Notes: generated by a model not told the origin, from the letters alone. A DNA stretch of 64,000 nt from Gangjinia marincola (GCF_039523415.1 NZ_BAAAFG010000012.1:124001-188000); one strand, 5' to 3'. Counted from the first letter of the stretch, positions 23,651 through 33,160 are shown. Program-made: numbers and translations.

Positions 23651-25444
23651 TTAGTAGACCGAATTGTCGTTACCGGTTTTCTTAATTTCTACTCCGTTTT
23701 CATCGATTTTAATGGATTTGACATTCTCACCATTGGCCTTAATGCCATCATCGTTGATTTCAATTTTAACTTCTTTATCATTGATTTTGATGGAAGCTTC
23801 AACGCCATCCTCGCCTTCCGGCGTGTTATCGTTATCCCAGTTTTCATCCCAATTGTCATCATTCCAGTCGTCATTTGTATCTTCAGGACAGGTAAGGCAT
23901 TGTATTTCTTCATCTTTAATGAGCAAGTATTCTTCCTCTTGACCATTTTCAAGCAAATCTCCATAAAAACTACTGCTACGGTGATAATTGTAGGTGTTTT
24001 GATCGGCATATAAAATACTTCCGACAGGCAAATACACAATAACCTGTACTTTTTGATCTCTAAATTTATTAGAAATTTCTGTCTCTAAGTAGGTTTCTAG
24101 CACTAGCGTATTATCAGAGAGTTTATAGGAATAGTTAATGTATTCTGCAAACTCCCGGGCTTCGGTCGGTGAAGAACCTTCAGCCATTTTTACCAGTTCA
24201 ATTCGTCCGGTAGGATTTGAAGTTGATCGTACAATGAGGCGCACATCATTTGTCTTAATGATGTTATTCCCTTCGGCGTCTGTGGTAATTTTGAAATCAT
24301 TGTTGCGACCTCTAAAGCGTGCGTAGTACGTATCGGTATTCATTTGAATGCGCAGCGTGTCATTTGCTTGCAGGTTCAATGATTTAGTTGTAGTCACTTC
24401 TCCATCAAATGCGTGAACTGTAGCTTGTCTAATCCCTAGAAAAATAAGGGCCAAGATGGAAACAACCCAAACGACAATCAGGGCGATTTTTGCCGGAGTT
24501 CCTATCGATTTTAAATTATTGACTAAAATTTTAAGTCCCACGACGAATAGCACAAAAAATGGTATGGCTATCGCAAAAAATGAAAAGAGAGAGACTAACC
24601 ATAAGGGTGCGCCAATATTAGCTGCGTCCACATAATCGATCCACGGTGCATCGATTAAGCCAAATGTTCCTACACTAAATAGTCCTATAAATAAGGCAAT
24701 GAGTGTGGTGGCAGAAATTAGAATCAATAGAATCCCTACGAATTTGATAAAAATGTTAAGCAAAGCACTAATTACGCTTCCTATCCCATCAAAAAATGAG
24801 GAAGAGGTTGATTTAGCACGGGATGCGTATTTTTTATAATCCACGTCTCTTACCTTGTCGGCTACATAATCAATTTCTTCTTGAACTTTACGCTGAATGT
24901 TATCAATATTCACGGGTTCGCCACGCATATCGAGTTTTTCTGCGGTGGTTCTTGCTTCTTTGGCAAAAATCCAGAAGATGATATAAATGATAAGGAAAGC
25001 TCCCTGAGTTAAGATTGTGAGTAAAACCCATAAGATTCTTAGCCAGATCGCCTCAATGCCTAAATAGTGACGCAGTCCAGAAATTACTCCGCCAACATAT
25101 CCATTTTCAGGATCGCGGTAAAGGCGTTTTTGACGTTTGGAGGATGGTTCTGTGTAAGTTTCTTCTTCGAATAGATCCTCATCTACGCGGTAATCTTCGG
25201 GCTGACCCATAATTTCGATCACATGATCTACATCAGTCATGTTGACGACCTGTCTGGTTTCTTTGATGCGCTCATGAAACAGTTCTGCAATACGCGCTTC
25301 GATATCTGCAATAATTTCATCACCTCCCTGACTACTGCCAAAGGTTCGTTTTATCGCTTCAAGGTATCTTCTCAATTTAGCATAAGCATCTTCATCGATA
25401 TGAAAAAAGACTCCGGCCAGATTTATATTTACAGTTTTGTTCAT
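23651..25444 (-). CDS. PspC domain membrane protein with C-terminal extracytoplasmic region
   Basis: 597 residues. Residues 1-90 form a HAAS/DUF1700-like helical domain (DADAYAKLRRYL-type start, EIIADIEARIAELFHERI). At about 105-165 is the PspC domain (KRLYRDPENGYVGGVISGLRHYLGIEAIWLRILWV...). Three further hydrophobic segments follow around 220-250, 275-305 and 320-340, then a ~250-residue beta-rich region with a very acidic DDNWDENWDNDN stretch and repeats of KINDKEVKIEIN type. PspC proteins sense or buffer cell-membrane stress. The start ATG overlaps the PadR stop by 4 nt, so the two are translationally coupled and PadR probably represses this operon. Confidence 0.88.
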   Translation of the reverse strand: MNKTVNINLAGVFFHIDEDAYAKLRRYLEAIKRTFGSSQGGDEIIADIEARIAELFHERIKETRQVVNMTDVDHVIEIMGQPEDYRVDEDLFEEETYTEPSSKRQKRLYRDPENGYVGGVISGLRHYLGIEAIWLRILWVLLTILTQGAFLIIYIIFWIFAKEARTTAEKLDMRGEPVNIDNIQRKVQEEIDYVADKVRDVDYKKYASRAKSTSSSFFDGIGSVISALLNIFIKFVGILLILISATTLIALFIGLFSVGTFGLIDAPWIDYVDAANIGAPLWLVSLFSFFAIAIPFFVLFVVGLKILVNNLKSIGTPAKIALIVVWVVSILALIFLGIRQATVHAFDGEVTTTKSLNLQANDTLRIQMNTDTYYARFRGRNNDFKITTDAEGNNIIKTNDVRLIVRSTSNPTGRIELVKMAEGSSPTEAREFAEYINYSYKLSDNTLVLETYLETEISNKFRDQKVQVIVYLPVGSILYADQNTYNYHRSSSFYGDLLENGQEEEYLLIKDEEIQCLTCPEDTNDDWNDDNWDENWDNDNTPEGEDGVEASIKINDKEVKIEINDDGIKANGENVKSIKIDENGVEIKKTGNDNSVY

Positions 25445-25782
25445 TTTTTGGCGTTTTTTTGTGTGGTAACTAAGTTGACGGCGTGCTGCAATTCATTCCA
25501 GGTACCGGTGAGTTCGTGTAAAAAGGTGACTCCATTTTCTGTGAGTCCGTAGTATTTTCGCGGGGGTCCGCTGGTGGATTCTTCCCAACGATAATTGAGT
25601 AATCCTGCATTTTTTAGACGTGTGAGTAAGGGATAAATGGTTCCCTCTACTACCAATAGTTTAGCGTCTTTGAGCGTTTCAAGAATTTCGGCTACATAGG
25701 CATCGTTATCTTTTAAAACAGATAAGATGCAGTACTCCAGCACTCCCTTACGCATTTGCGCTTTTGTGTTTTCTATATTCAT
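25441..25782 (-). CDS. PadR family transcriptional regulator
   Basis: 113 residues, the short PadR type: a winged helix (LEYCILSVLKDNDAYVAEILE, EGTIYPLLTRLKNAGLLNYRWE, PPRKYYGLTENGVTFL) with a short C-terminal dimerisation helix. PadR proteins repress nearby genes until a ligand or membrane signal releases them. It lies 10 bp after the DUF4870 gene and overlaps the PspC gene by 4 nt, so it very likely controls its own operon. Confidence 0.9.
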   Translation of the reverse strand: MNIENTKAQMRKGVLEYCILSVLKDNDAYVAEILETLKDAKLLVVEGTIYPLLTRLKNAGLLNYRWEESTSGPPRKYYGLTENGVTFLHELTGTWNELQHAVNLVTTQKNAKK

Positions 25783-25792
25783 AGAACTGGGT

Positions 25793-26404
25793 TTAAGTCG
25801 TTAAGATGTCGCCTTCAGGGGATGAGTCTGCGGCGGCATCGGTTGATGTTGATTGTTCGTTTTTAGTTTCCCTACGAGGTTCTGACGTAGCGGAATTGAT
25901 TGATGAATGACCTCCCGTAGAGGATGATTGAGTTGAAATAAATGGAATACTTAGCGGGTAATGATACCGTTCACCTTCTCCCGCTTTAAGGGCAGCAGTA
26001 ATGGTGCTTACTAATTCAAGGATGATGAGTCCTAATCCTAAAAGACCAATGATGATGTAAAAAATAAGTAAGGGTAGCAAATCATTTTCTACTCCTATTT
26101 TTCTAAAATCTCGTGGTAATTGGATAAGCTCATCGATCTGTACCATTGCGATGGCTGTCCCGGCAAGAGCTATAGTACCTAGAGCAATCCAATAGATAAA
26201 TGTACTTAGCTGAAAGTTGAGCATTTCTTTACCGTGATGATCTACAAAAGTCCTTTTTCGGTTAGGAACCCATAACACTAACGGAAACATAAAATTACCC
26301 AACGGAATGAAAAGTTTTGTAAATGCTAGTAAGTGAATGACCGCACTATAGGTTTGATCGTTTTTTTGCTCCTTCTCTGGAGCGATTGATTCATGTTCTT
26401 TCAT
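25793..26404 (-). CDS. DUF4870 domain membrane protein
   Basis: 203 residues. About three or four hydrophobic segments between residues 20 and 150 match DUF4870 (AFTKLFIPLGNFMFPLVLW, WVPNRKRTFVDHHGKEMLNFQLSTFIYW, and a long helix near LLPLLIFYIIIGLLGLGLIILE). The last 45 residues are a Ser/Thr-rich, probably unstructured tail. First gene of the set with PadR, PspC and GIN, so a role in membrane homeostasis is inferred from context; biochemical function unknown. Confidence 0.82.
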   Translation of the reverse strand: MKEHESIAPEKEQKNDQTYSAVIHLLAFTKLFIPLGNFMFPLVLWVPNRKRTFVDHHGKEMLNFQLSTFIYWIALGTIALAGTAIAMVQIDELIQLPRDFRKIGVENDLLPLLIFYIIIGLLGLGLIILELVSTITAALKAGEGERYHYPLSIPFISTQSSSTGGHSSINSATSEPRRETKNEQSTSTDAAADSSPEGDILTT

Positions 26405-26671
26405 AACCAGTTATTGTCTTATGCAAAGATAAGTCTAAAAAAAGGTAGTGTGTTACACATAGTACTAAAAATTAACATTTAATTAAGAATATCGAATACA
26501 ATAAATATTATTAATAAATTGATTATCAAGTGTTTAAATTATTGCAGATTTTTTGGATCATATAATTACTTTAAGATTACAGATCGTAAAAATTTGAATT
26601 ATAAAATGAATTTGATCGCTTACCCTTTTATTCATTCAATTTTTTCTATTTTAGAAATTCAAATTTTTGCT

Positions 26672-27133
26672 ATGTCACTTTCACCCGCTAAGATTAATCT
26701 CTTTCTACTTTCAAAATTACCCTCTGCCTGGTTGTGTGGCGTGCGTTTAAAGCACATGAATGAAGAAGAGGCATTAGTTACGGTGAAACATTCATGGATC
26801 AATCAAAACCCATTCAATAGCATGTATTTTGCAGTACAGGCGATGGCGGCAGAACTCTCTACGGGAGCTTTAGTTATGAACAAGATTAGAGCTAGTGATC
26901 GAAAAATTTCAATGTTAGTAGCTAATAATAAAGCTACGTTTATCAAAAAGGCAACCGGTAAAATCTCATTTACCTGTACAAATGGGAAGGAAATAGCGGC
27001 TGCGATAAAAGAGTCCATCAAAACAGGTGAAGGGCAAACCTGTTGGATGCAATCAGTAGGGGTGAATGAAGATGGAATTGCTGTCTCTCATTGGGATTTT
27101 GAGTGGACGGTTAAGGTTAAAGGTACTAGGTAA
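26672..27133 (+). CDS. DUF4442 hotdog-fold protein (thioesterase-like)
   Basis: 153 residues when started at ATG 26672 (MSLSPAKINLFLLSKLP). The frame is open further upstream, but that sequence is AT-rich and does not look coding, so the internal start is preferred. The fold signature is that of DUF4442 (LPSAWLCGVRLKHMNEEEALVTVKHSWINQNPFNSMYFAVQAMAAELSTGALVM). Relatives are single-domain hotdog proteins related to acyl-CoA thioesterases; an active site is not assured. Degenerate repeats follow its stop. Confidence 0.8.
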   Translation: MSLSPAKINLFLLSKLPSAWLCGVRLKHMNEEEALVTVKHSWINQNPFNSMYFAVQAMAAELSTGALVMNKIRASDRKISMLVANNKATFIKKATGKISFTCTNGKEIAAAIKESIKTGEGQTCWMQSVGVNEDGIAVSHWDFEWTVKVKGTR

Positions 27134-27519
27134 TAGGTACAAGATACAAGGTTCGAAATACGAGGGACAAGTTTAAGGTGCGATTCACAAAGTCCAAAAT
27201 TGAAAGTACAAGGTACAAGGTTGAAGGTACAAGTTTGAAGGTACAAAGTTAAAGATAAAAGGTTAGAGGTATGAGGTCCAAGGAACGTGATCTAAAGCTG
27301 AAGATTTAATTAAAGATTATAAATCTGCTCAATTGCATATAAGTATTGACGTGAAGAGTTTATGTGATCATACTACAATACAGAATTTTAAACCAATTTT
27401 TATCATAAACCTGTAACATTTCTTATCGCATGTTTACTTACCTATAGATAGTTCATTAATACATAGAATAGAACCTTCAAATTAGTTTTTTAAAATTCAA
27501 AACCCGAAACTCAAAACCC
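27134..27519. repeat. Intergenic region with degenerate GGTACAAG repeats
   Basis: 386 bp without a gene. From about 27120 to 27290 the unit AAGGTACAAG(GTTTG) recurs with variations (GGTACAAGATACAAGG, GTACAAGGTACAAGG, GAAGGTACAAGTTTG, AAGGTACAAAG). The unit is not strictly periodic. The remaining 200 bp are AT-rich and should contain the promoter of the AIM24-like gene. Confidence 0.6.
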
Positions 27520-28320
27520 ATGAACGCACACGAAATTGACTATACCATCTACGGCGAAGAAATGCAATATGTAGAAGTAGAACTTGATCCGGGTGAAGCT
27601 GTTGTTGCAGAAGCCGGGACCTTTATGATGATGGACAGCGGCATTAAAATGGAAACCATCTTTGGTGATGGGTCAGAAAAGAATAAAGGTTTCTTAGGCT
27701 CACTTTTGGGAGCCGGTAAGCGTATTCTTACCGGTGAAAGTCTTTTTATGACGGCTTTTTACCATGCCGAAACCATGAATAAAAAACGCATTAGTTTTGC
27801 CTCGCCGTATCCGGGTAAGATTATTCCTATTGATTTAACCGCTTATCGCGGAAAATTTATTTGTCAAAAAGACGCCTTTTTATGTGCTGCGAAAGGCGTA
27901 AGCGTCGGCATCGAATTCAGTAAAAAATTAGGTCGTGGTCTTTTTGGAGGTGAAGGATTTATCATGCAAAAGTTAGAAGGCGACGGAATGGCATTCGTCC
28001 ATGCAGGTGGAACCATGGCACGAAAAGAATTAAGAGCAGGAGAACAACTTAAAGTGGATACCGGTTGTATCATTGGTTTTACTCAAGATGTGGATTATGA
28101 TGTGGAATTTGTCGGCGGAATCAAAAACACCATTTTTGGAGGAGAAGGATTATTTTTTGCAACTCTAACCGGTCCTGGCATCGTTTACGTTCAATCTTTA
28201 CCCTTTAGCCGTTTGGCTGGTCGTGTACTTGCTTCCTTACCTAGAGGAGGAAAAGATAAAGGAGAGGGAAGTATATTGGGTGGATTGGGCGATTTACTCG
28301 ATGGAGACAATAGATTTTAA
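27520..28320 (+). CDS. AIM24/TIGR00266 family protein
   Basis: 266 residues of the AIM24/TIGR00266 family, a beta-rich fold related to tryptophan RNA-binding attenuator-like proteins. Conserved stretches are VELDPGEAVVAEAGTFMMMD, MTAFYHAE, GKIIPIDL, FGGEGFIMQKLEGDGMAFVHAGG and VDTGCIIGFTQDVDYDV, with a Gly-rich tail. The biochemical role in bacteria is unknown; the fungal homologue is needed for mitochondrial inner-membrane organisation. No signal peptide. It stands alone. Confidence 0.88.
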   Translation: MNAHEIDYTIYGEEMQYVEVELDPGEAVVAEAGTFMMMDSGIKMETIFGDGSEKNKGFLGSLLGAGKRILTGESLFMTAFYHAETMNKKRISFASPYPGKIIPIDLTAYRGKFICQKDAFLCAAKGVSVGIEFSKKLGRGLFGGEGFIMQKLEGDGMAFVHAGGTMARKELRAGEQLKVDTGCIIGFTQDVDYDVEFVGGIKNTIFGGEGLFFATLTGPGIVYVQSLPFSRLAGRVLASLPRGGKDKGEGSILGGLGDLLDGDNRF

Positions 28321-28444
28321 AATTTATTTAAGAAATGTTTTAACAATCAGTATAAAAGATAAGAAATGATGATTTACTATATTTATTTCGAATTTATTCT
28401 TGGGGACTCTATGATATAAACTACTTAACCTAACGTACGATCAC

Positions 28445-28639
28445 ATGTCAAAAGAAATGTTTGAATACACCAAAATGATCTTGAAAAAAGTAAGTTTTGA
28501 TGTTCACTTATTCTGCAAAGAAGTGAAAAAAGCCATGAATAATTTACTCCCCCATGAAATTGAAGAGCTTAAAATTTACATTCAGTCGCTAATCGAAAAA
28601 AATCCAAAATTAGATCAGTGTATGATCTATCTCAATTAA
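28445..28639 (+). CDS. Small conserved-looking protein of unknown function
   Basis: 64 residues (MSKEMFEYTKMILKKVSFD ... LPHEIEELKIYIQSLIEKNP). It is helical and charged, with two likely helices separated by LLPHEIEEL. I recall similar small proteins in flavobacteria but cannot name a family. It has its own ATG, is followed directly by the convergent hydrolase gene (8-bp overlap of the 3' ends), and codon use is typical. Confidence 0.65.
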   Translation: MSKEMFEYTKMILKKVSFDVHLFCKEVKKAMNNLLPHEIEELKIYIQSLIEKNPKLDQCMIYLN

Positions 28640-29273
28640 CCAAAGCCTGAATAAACCTAGTATTCACCTCGTGTTTTCCACTAAATTCATGGATGCTTAA
28701 GCCGGTAGGGAATAGGTGTTGTGCTTTTTCTTTTTCGGTAGTGATTCGATCTTCTGTTAGATACTCGTCTTGATCACCATACACCAAGTAAGTTCGGGTT
28801 TCGGCGAGTGCGACTAAATCCTTAGGCTCTAGTTCTGTCGGGATTCCTCCAGAGTGTAAGATCAAATCGTTTGGGACAAGGGTCGTCTGTTTAAGCCATC
28901 TCATCATAATTGAAACACCTTGAGAGTAACCCATGCATATAAATCTTTTGTTTGTATGTTTACTTAATTCTTCAAGTTCTGCGACCTTATTCATATAATT
29001 CATAACATTGGTTGTTTCCATAGCAGTATCTACTCTGGTTAACCAACTTGCCCCAACATGCTTAAAATCTGGTCCCTGATAATATTTATTTGGGGCTTGC
29101 GGAGCGATAATGTAATTTTCAGTTGAATCTAATTCTTTAAAATAGCGAATAAAATATTTACTCAGATAACCCATCCCATGACATACTAACCATATATTTT
29201 TTGTTTTATGGGTTATCTTGTTGAGGATGCTATAGGTGTTTGTCGCGGTATAAATGGCTTTCTTTTCCTCCAT
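28632..29273 (-). CDS. Alpha/beta hydrolase, phospholipase/carboxylesterase-like
   Basis: 213 residues of the carboxylesterase/lysophospholipase group. The nucleophile elbow is GYSQG with Ser117, the acid lies in YGDQDEYL and the His in GKHEVN (His201). The N-terminal NIWLVCHGMGY provides the oxyanion region. No signal peptide. It diverges from the menaquinone genes, sharing a 62-bp gap with the thioesterase start. It is not a typical MenH, which would be a candidate by location, so a role in menaquinone synthesis is only a possibility. Confidence 0.78.
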   Translation of the reverse strand: MEEKKAIYTATNTYSILNKITHKTKNIWLVCHGMGYLSKYFIRYFKELDSTENYIIAPQAPNKYYQGPDFKHVGASWLTRVDTAMETTNVMNYMNKVAELEELSKHTNKRFICMGYSQGVSIMMRWLKQTTLVPNDLILHSGGIPTELEPKDLVALAETRTYLVYGDQDEYLTEDRITTEKEKAQHLFPTGLSIHEFSGKHEVNTRFIQALVN

Positions 29274-29335
29274 GGCATTAATGGTAATTATTCTTAGTCG
29301 AGTTTGTATCTTTACCTATGTAAATGTAGTACTAT

Positions 29336-29758
29336 ATGAAATTATCCAAAGAAGAAATTCTGGCTAAATGCGCACAAATGAGTCAGAACACACTCATGGA
29401 AACACTTAATATTGAGTTTATAGACGTTGGTGCCGATTTTTTAATCGCTAAAATGCCGGTGACTTCAACAGTACACCAACCCGATGGAGTCCTACATGGC
29501 GGCGCATCAGTTGCATTGGCCGAGAGTGTTGGTAGCGCAGCAAGTATGATGTTTTTAGATGCTGAAAAATACTACATTCGCGGAATAGAGATTTCTGCCA
29601 ATCATCTTAAGAGCAAACGAGAAGGAGAGGTTTTTGCGCATGCTACCATAATCCATAAAGGCAGAACTACACAGCTTTGGGAAATTAAGATTAAAGACGA
29701 AGAAGACCAGCTTATCTCCTTAGTAAAACTAACTACCATTGCTCTACCTAAAGTTTAA
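29336..29758 (+). CDS. menI: Hotdog-fold thioesterase, probably DHNA-CoA thioesterase
   Basis: 140 residues of the PaaI/YbgC-like hotdog group with the motif VLHGGASVALAESVGSAAS, where the HGG and the following Glu form the active site. The family hydrolyses acyl-CoAs. It is followed after 3 nt by menF and then menD, so the natural substrate is probably 1,4-dihydroxy-2-naphthoyl-CoA in menaquinone synthesis. The symbol is an inference from context; PaaI-type phenylacetyl-CoA thioesterase activity is the alternative. Confidence 0.75.
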   Translation: MKLSKEEILAKCAQMSQNTLMETLNIEFIDVGADFLIAKMPVTSTVHQPDGVLHGGASVALAESVGSAASMMFLDAEKYYIRGIEISANHLKSKREGEVFAHATIIHKGRTTQLWEIKIKDEEDQLISLVKLTTIALPKV

Positions 29759-29761
29759 GCT

Positions 29762-30889
29762 GTGCATTCTACTAAAGATTTTTTTAATCAACTCAACACC
29801 CATTATTTAAAAAAGTTGCCGTTTGTTGTTTACCGAAAGCCTAATGATAATATCATAAAAGCTTTTTTACAGACCGATACTGCCTTACTCTATACGAGTG
29901 AATACCAAGAGCAGGGATTCGTATTTTCTCCATTTAGTTCATTAAAACGCACTGTTTTATTTTCAACTCACAAATGTACGTTGCTGGAGACGAGTGCTAA
30001 TCAATTTAATTTTACCAAATCTTCACCAACTCAATCTCCTACGTTTAAAATAGGTGAAAAAGAAGATCATATTGCGCGTGTCCAAAATGCCATCGATACG
30101 ATTAAGAATTCATCCCTTAAAAAGGTGGTGATTTCCAGAGTGCAGGAGCTTCCGCTTAGTGGTCATGATCCATTAGAGGTTATGCAGCGCATGGTTGATC
30201 GATATGCTTCGGCCTTTGCCTACTGTTGGTATCATCCTAAGGTAGGACTCTGGCTTGGCGCAACACCAGAGACCTTCTTCCGCTTGACGGGAAAACAGAT
30301 AGAAACCATGTCCCTGGCTGGAACTATAGATTTACAAAAAAATGATACTAGAAGCTGGAGAAATAAAGAGCTGGAGGAACAGCAAATAGTGACAGATTAT
30401 ATTATCGAGAAGCTCAACATCGCAGGAGTAGAGAAGGTGACCGGTACTCCTGCTGAAAGTCATCAAGCAGGTAATTTGTTACACTTAAAATCAAAGATTA
30501 CGGGCAGATTGGACAATTCACACCTTAAGAATATTGTAGATGTTTTACATCCAACACCTGCGGTTTGTGGTTTCCCCACCAAAATAGCGCAGCAATTCAT
30601 TTATGAGCACGAAGGGTATGATCGCGAATTTTACACCGGTTTTTTAGGTGAATTAAATCTCACATCGTCCAAGCCTCGCTCTGATCGACGCCAAAATATT
30701 GAAAATCAAGTCTATCGTTCTGTAAAAACAACAACTGATCTTTTTGTAAACCTGCGTTGTATGCAATGGCGTGATTTGACTGCTTACGTATATGTCGGTG
30801 GCGGTATCACGGCTTTAAGTGATGCTGAAGCCGAGTGGGAAGAAACCTTGTCAAAAAGTGCAACGATGGCAGATGTGATGGTTAAATAA
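29762..30889 (+). CDS. menF: Isochorismate synthase
   Basis: 375 residues. Mg-dependent conversion of chorismate to isochorismate, first step of menaquinone synthesis. Chorismate-binding fold motifs are KKVVISRVQEL (catalytic Lys), GLWLGATPETFF, IETMSLAGT, HPTPAVCGFPT and YDREFYTGFLGE. The start is GTG at 29762, 3 nt after the thioesterase stop, so translational coupling is likely. Some isochorismate synthases instead feed siderophore synthesis; menD directly downstream settles this one as menaquinone. Confidence 0.94.
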   Translation: MHSTKDFFNQLNTHYLKKLPFVVYRKPNDNIIKAFLQTDTALLYTSEYQEQGFVFSPFSSLKRTVLFSTHKCTLLETSANQFNFTKSSPTQSPTFKIGEKEDHIARVQNAIDTIKNSSLKKVVISRVQELPLSGHDPLEVMQRMVDRYASAFAYCWYHPKVGLWLGATPETFFRLTGKQIETMSLAGTIDLQKNDTRSWRNKELEEQQIVTDYIIEKLNIAGVEKVTGTPAESHQAGNLLHLKSKITGRLDNSHLKNIVDVLHPTPAVCGFPTKIAQQFIYEHEGYDREFYTGFLGELNLTSSKPRSDRRQNIENQVYRSVKTTTDLFVNLRCMQWRDLTAYVYVGGGITALSDAEAEWEETLSKSATMADVMVK

Positions 30890-30940
30890 CCGCTAATTGA
30901 CAGCGGTTTTAACATTGTGTGATGTATTTTTACCTACAGT

Positions 30941-32719
30941 ATGAGTACACCTATTTTCTCCAGTGTTCCGTTAGCTCAATCTATCGTTGCGTTATGCGTA
31001 AAACATGGAATTAAGCATGTAGTTATTTCTCCTGGCTCTCGTAATGCTCCCCTAACCATTGGCTTTGCCAATCATCCTAAGATTACTGCCTACAGTATCG
31101 TAGATGAACGTTGTGCGGCATTTTTTGCCTTAGGAATGGCGCAACAAATGCGTGAACCAACTGCGATTGTATGCACCTCTGGTTCAGCTGTTTTGAATTA
31201 TTATCCGGCAGTGGCAGAGGCGTTTTATAGTGATATTCCTCTGGTTGTGATCTCTGCAGATCGACCTGAGTATTTGATTGATATTGGGGACGGGCAGACG
31301 ATTCGTCAAAATGAAGTATTGGATCAGCACGTATTATATTCTGCCGTGCTTAAAAGTGACATTAGGGACGAAGATAAAATTCATGTTCTCAAGCCTTTAC
31401 CGGCATTTGTTACAGAAGAGAATTCTAAGGATCTTGCGCAAGAAATCATAGCGGGGAATGAAAAAGAAATCAATACCGCACTGAGCACAGCGAGAGATAA
31501 GCGTGGTCCTGTACATCTTAACGCACCATTTAATGAGCCTTTGTACAATACAACAACAGTAGAAGTTGTTCCTGCACTTTTTGACCAAACAAACAAGGTG
31601 AAACAGAATGAGGAGAATCCTAAAATAGCGGATCTATTAATTAAGATAAAAAATGCTAATCGAATCATGGTGCTTATCGGTGTATTGCATCCCAATGAAA
31701 TCGAACAGGATTTTATAGAGCTCTTAGCAAAAGATCAGCGGGTCGTTGTGTTAACCGAAACAACTGCCAACATACACCATCCTAATTTTTTCCCGGGTAT
31801 AGATACGCTTATTGCTCCCATAGAGAAGAATGAGCAGGCACAAATGCTCTATGAGCGATTACAGCCAGATATCTTAATCACATTTGGAGGAATGATCGTT
31901 TCTAAGAAGATTAAAGTTTTCTTACGTAATTATCAACCTAAAACTCATATCCATGTCGACCCTAAACATGCGATGGATACCTTTTTTTGTTTAAGACATT
32001 TCATGCAAATCACGCCTAATGAGTTTTTTGAAAAAATAAGTTCTGCATTTGGATCTTCTTCAAGCACATATAGACCCTTTTGGGATGAAGTGAAAACGCA
32101 TCGTATTGCAAAACGAGACGCGTATAGAGCGCAAGCACCTTACTCTGATTTTACGGTATACCCGGTTCTTTTTGAACACATCCCGCGGCCTCAGATCATT
32201 CAACTTAGCAATAGCTCCACAATACGGTATTCGCAGTTATTTGATCTGCATCCAGATCATATCATATATTGTAATCGCGGCACCAGTGGAATTGATGGAA
32301 GCACGAGTACAGCAATAGGACATTCACTGCATGCCAAAGAGCCCACAACGCTTATTACAGGAGACCTGAGCTTCTTCTATGATAGTAACGCTTTGTGGAT
32401 TGATCATTTACGGGATGATTTAAGAATCATTGTCATCAATAATAGCGGGGGTGGAATTTTTAGAATTCTTCCCGGAGATACTTCAGCTGATTATTTTGAA
32501 AAATATTTTGAAACAACCCACGAACTCAATGCAGCTTTCTTGTGTACCATGTACAACTTAGCATACGCTAAAGCGGAAACCTTAGAACAGCTAAAAAACC
32601 AGTTAACCTCATTTTATTCCTCCTCAAATCGACCTAAATTATTAGAAATTTGCACTCCGAAAGCAATAAATGATGAAGTCTTACTGGATCATTTTGATTT
32701 TATGCGGAAGGATTTTTAA
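30941..32719 (+). CDS. menD: 2-Succinyl-5-enolpyruvyl-6-hydroxy-3-cyclohexene-1-carboxylate synthase
   Basis: 592 residues. Thiamine-diphosphate enzyme joining isochorismate and 2-oxoglutarate with loss of CO2 and release of pyruvate in the sense of the Men pathway. Motifs are VISPGSRNAPLTIGF and DERCAAFFALGMAQ in the N-terminal PYR domain, and the ThDP-binding GDLSFFYDSNALW ... INNSGGGIFRIL at the C-terminal end. 51 bp after menF. menB, menC and menE are not adjacent in the window. Confidence 0.95.
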   Translation: MSTPIFSSVPLAQSIVALCVKHGIKHVVISPGSRNAPLTIGFANHPKITAYSIVDERCAAFFALGMAQQMREPTAIVCTSGSAVLNYYPAVAEAFYSDIPLVVISADRPEYLIDIGDGQTIRQNEVLDQHVLYSAVLKSDIRDEDKIHVLKPLPAFVTEENSKDLAQEIIAGNEKEINTALSTARDKRGPVHLNAPFNEPLYNTTTVEVVPALFDQTNKVKQNEENPKIADLLIKIKNANRIMVLIGVLHPNEIEQDFIELLAKDQRVVVLTETTANIHHPNFFPGIDTLIAPIEKNEQAQMLYERLQPDILITFGGMIVSKKIKVFLRNYQPKTHIHVDPKHAMDTFFCLRHFMQITPNEFFEKISSAFGSSSSTYRPFWDEVKTHRIAKRDAYRAQAPYSDFTVYPVLFEHIPRPQIIQLSNSSTIRYSQLFDLHPDHIIYCNRGTSGIDGSTSTAIGHSLHAKEPTTLITGDLSFFYDSNALWIDHLRDDLRIIVINNSGGGIFRILPGDTSADYFEKYFETTHELNAAFLCTMYNLAYAKAETLEQLKNQLTSFYSSSNRPKLLEICTPKAINDEVLLDHFDFMRKDF

Positions 32720-32797
32720 TTATTTTTTTTAACATTGTCAAATTATGTGTACATTGAAGCATTGAATACGTAACTAATTAATTTTAAACAAATAACT

Positions 32798-33139
32798 ATG
32801 AGTAAAAGAGACGAACTAATTAAAAAGTATGCCGAAGATCTTAAGGATAAGGTTGGAATGAATCCAGATATGGATTTATTAGAAAAAGTTACCATCGGTT
32901 GTGGTCCTTCAATTTACAATGCTGATGCTGCCACCGTTTCAGGAAGTGATGAAAAAGAACTAGAAACCGTTAAGAATAACTTTTTAGTTAAGAAATTAGG
33001 ATTAAAAGATGAGCCAAAATTGATGGATGCTATTCATGCCGTTATCGAGAAGTATGGTAAATCCAATCGAAATAAATATCGTGCAGTAGTATATTATATG
33101 CTTACAAAGCACTTTAACAAAGAGTCTGTTTACAAATAG
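32798..33139 (+). CDS. DUF2853 family protein
   Basis: 113 residues (MSKRDELIKKYAEDLKDKVG ... IGCGPSIYNADAATVSGSD ... NRNKYRAVVYYMLTKHF). It matches DUF2853, a small helical protein conserved in Bacteroidota and some Proteobacteria with no known activity. It follows menD by 78 bp and precedes a strong bidirectional terminator, so it may be the end of the men transcript or have its own promoter. Confidence 0.85.
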   Translation: MSKRDELIKKYAEDLKDKVGMNPDMDLLEKVTIGCGPSIYNADAATVSGSDEKELETVKNNFLVKKLGLKDEPKLMDAIHAVIEKYGKSNRNKYRAVVYYMLTKHFNKESVYK

Positions 33140-33160
33140 GATTAAAACTCTTTTTACAGT

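Noticed and set aside
23689..24039. 116-codon frame overlapping the PspC gene
   Set aside because: Same strand, different frame, composed of low-complexity translation of the acidic region.
28632..29273. MenH (SHCHC synthase)
   Set aside because: It is next to the men genes but divergent and of the carboxylesterase rather than MenH type; left as a possibility only.
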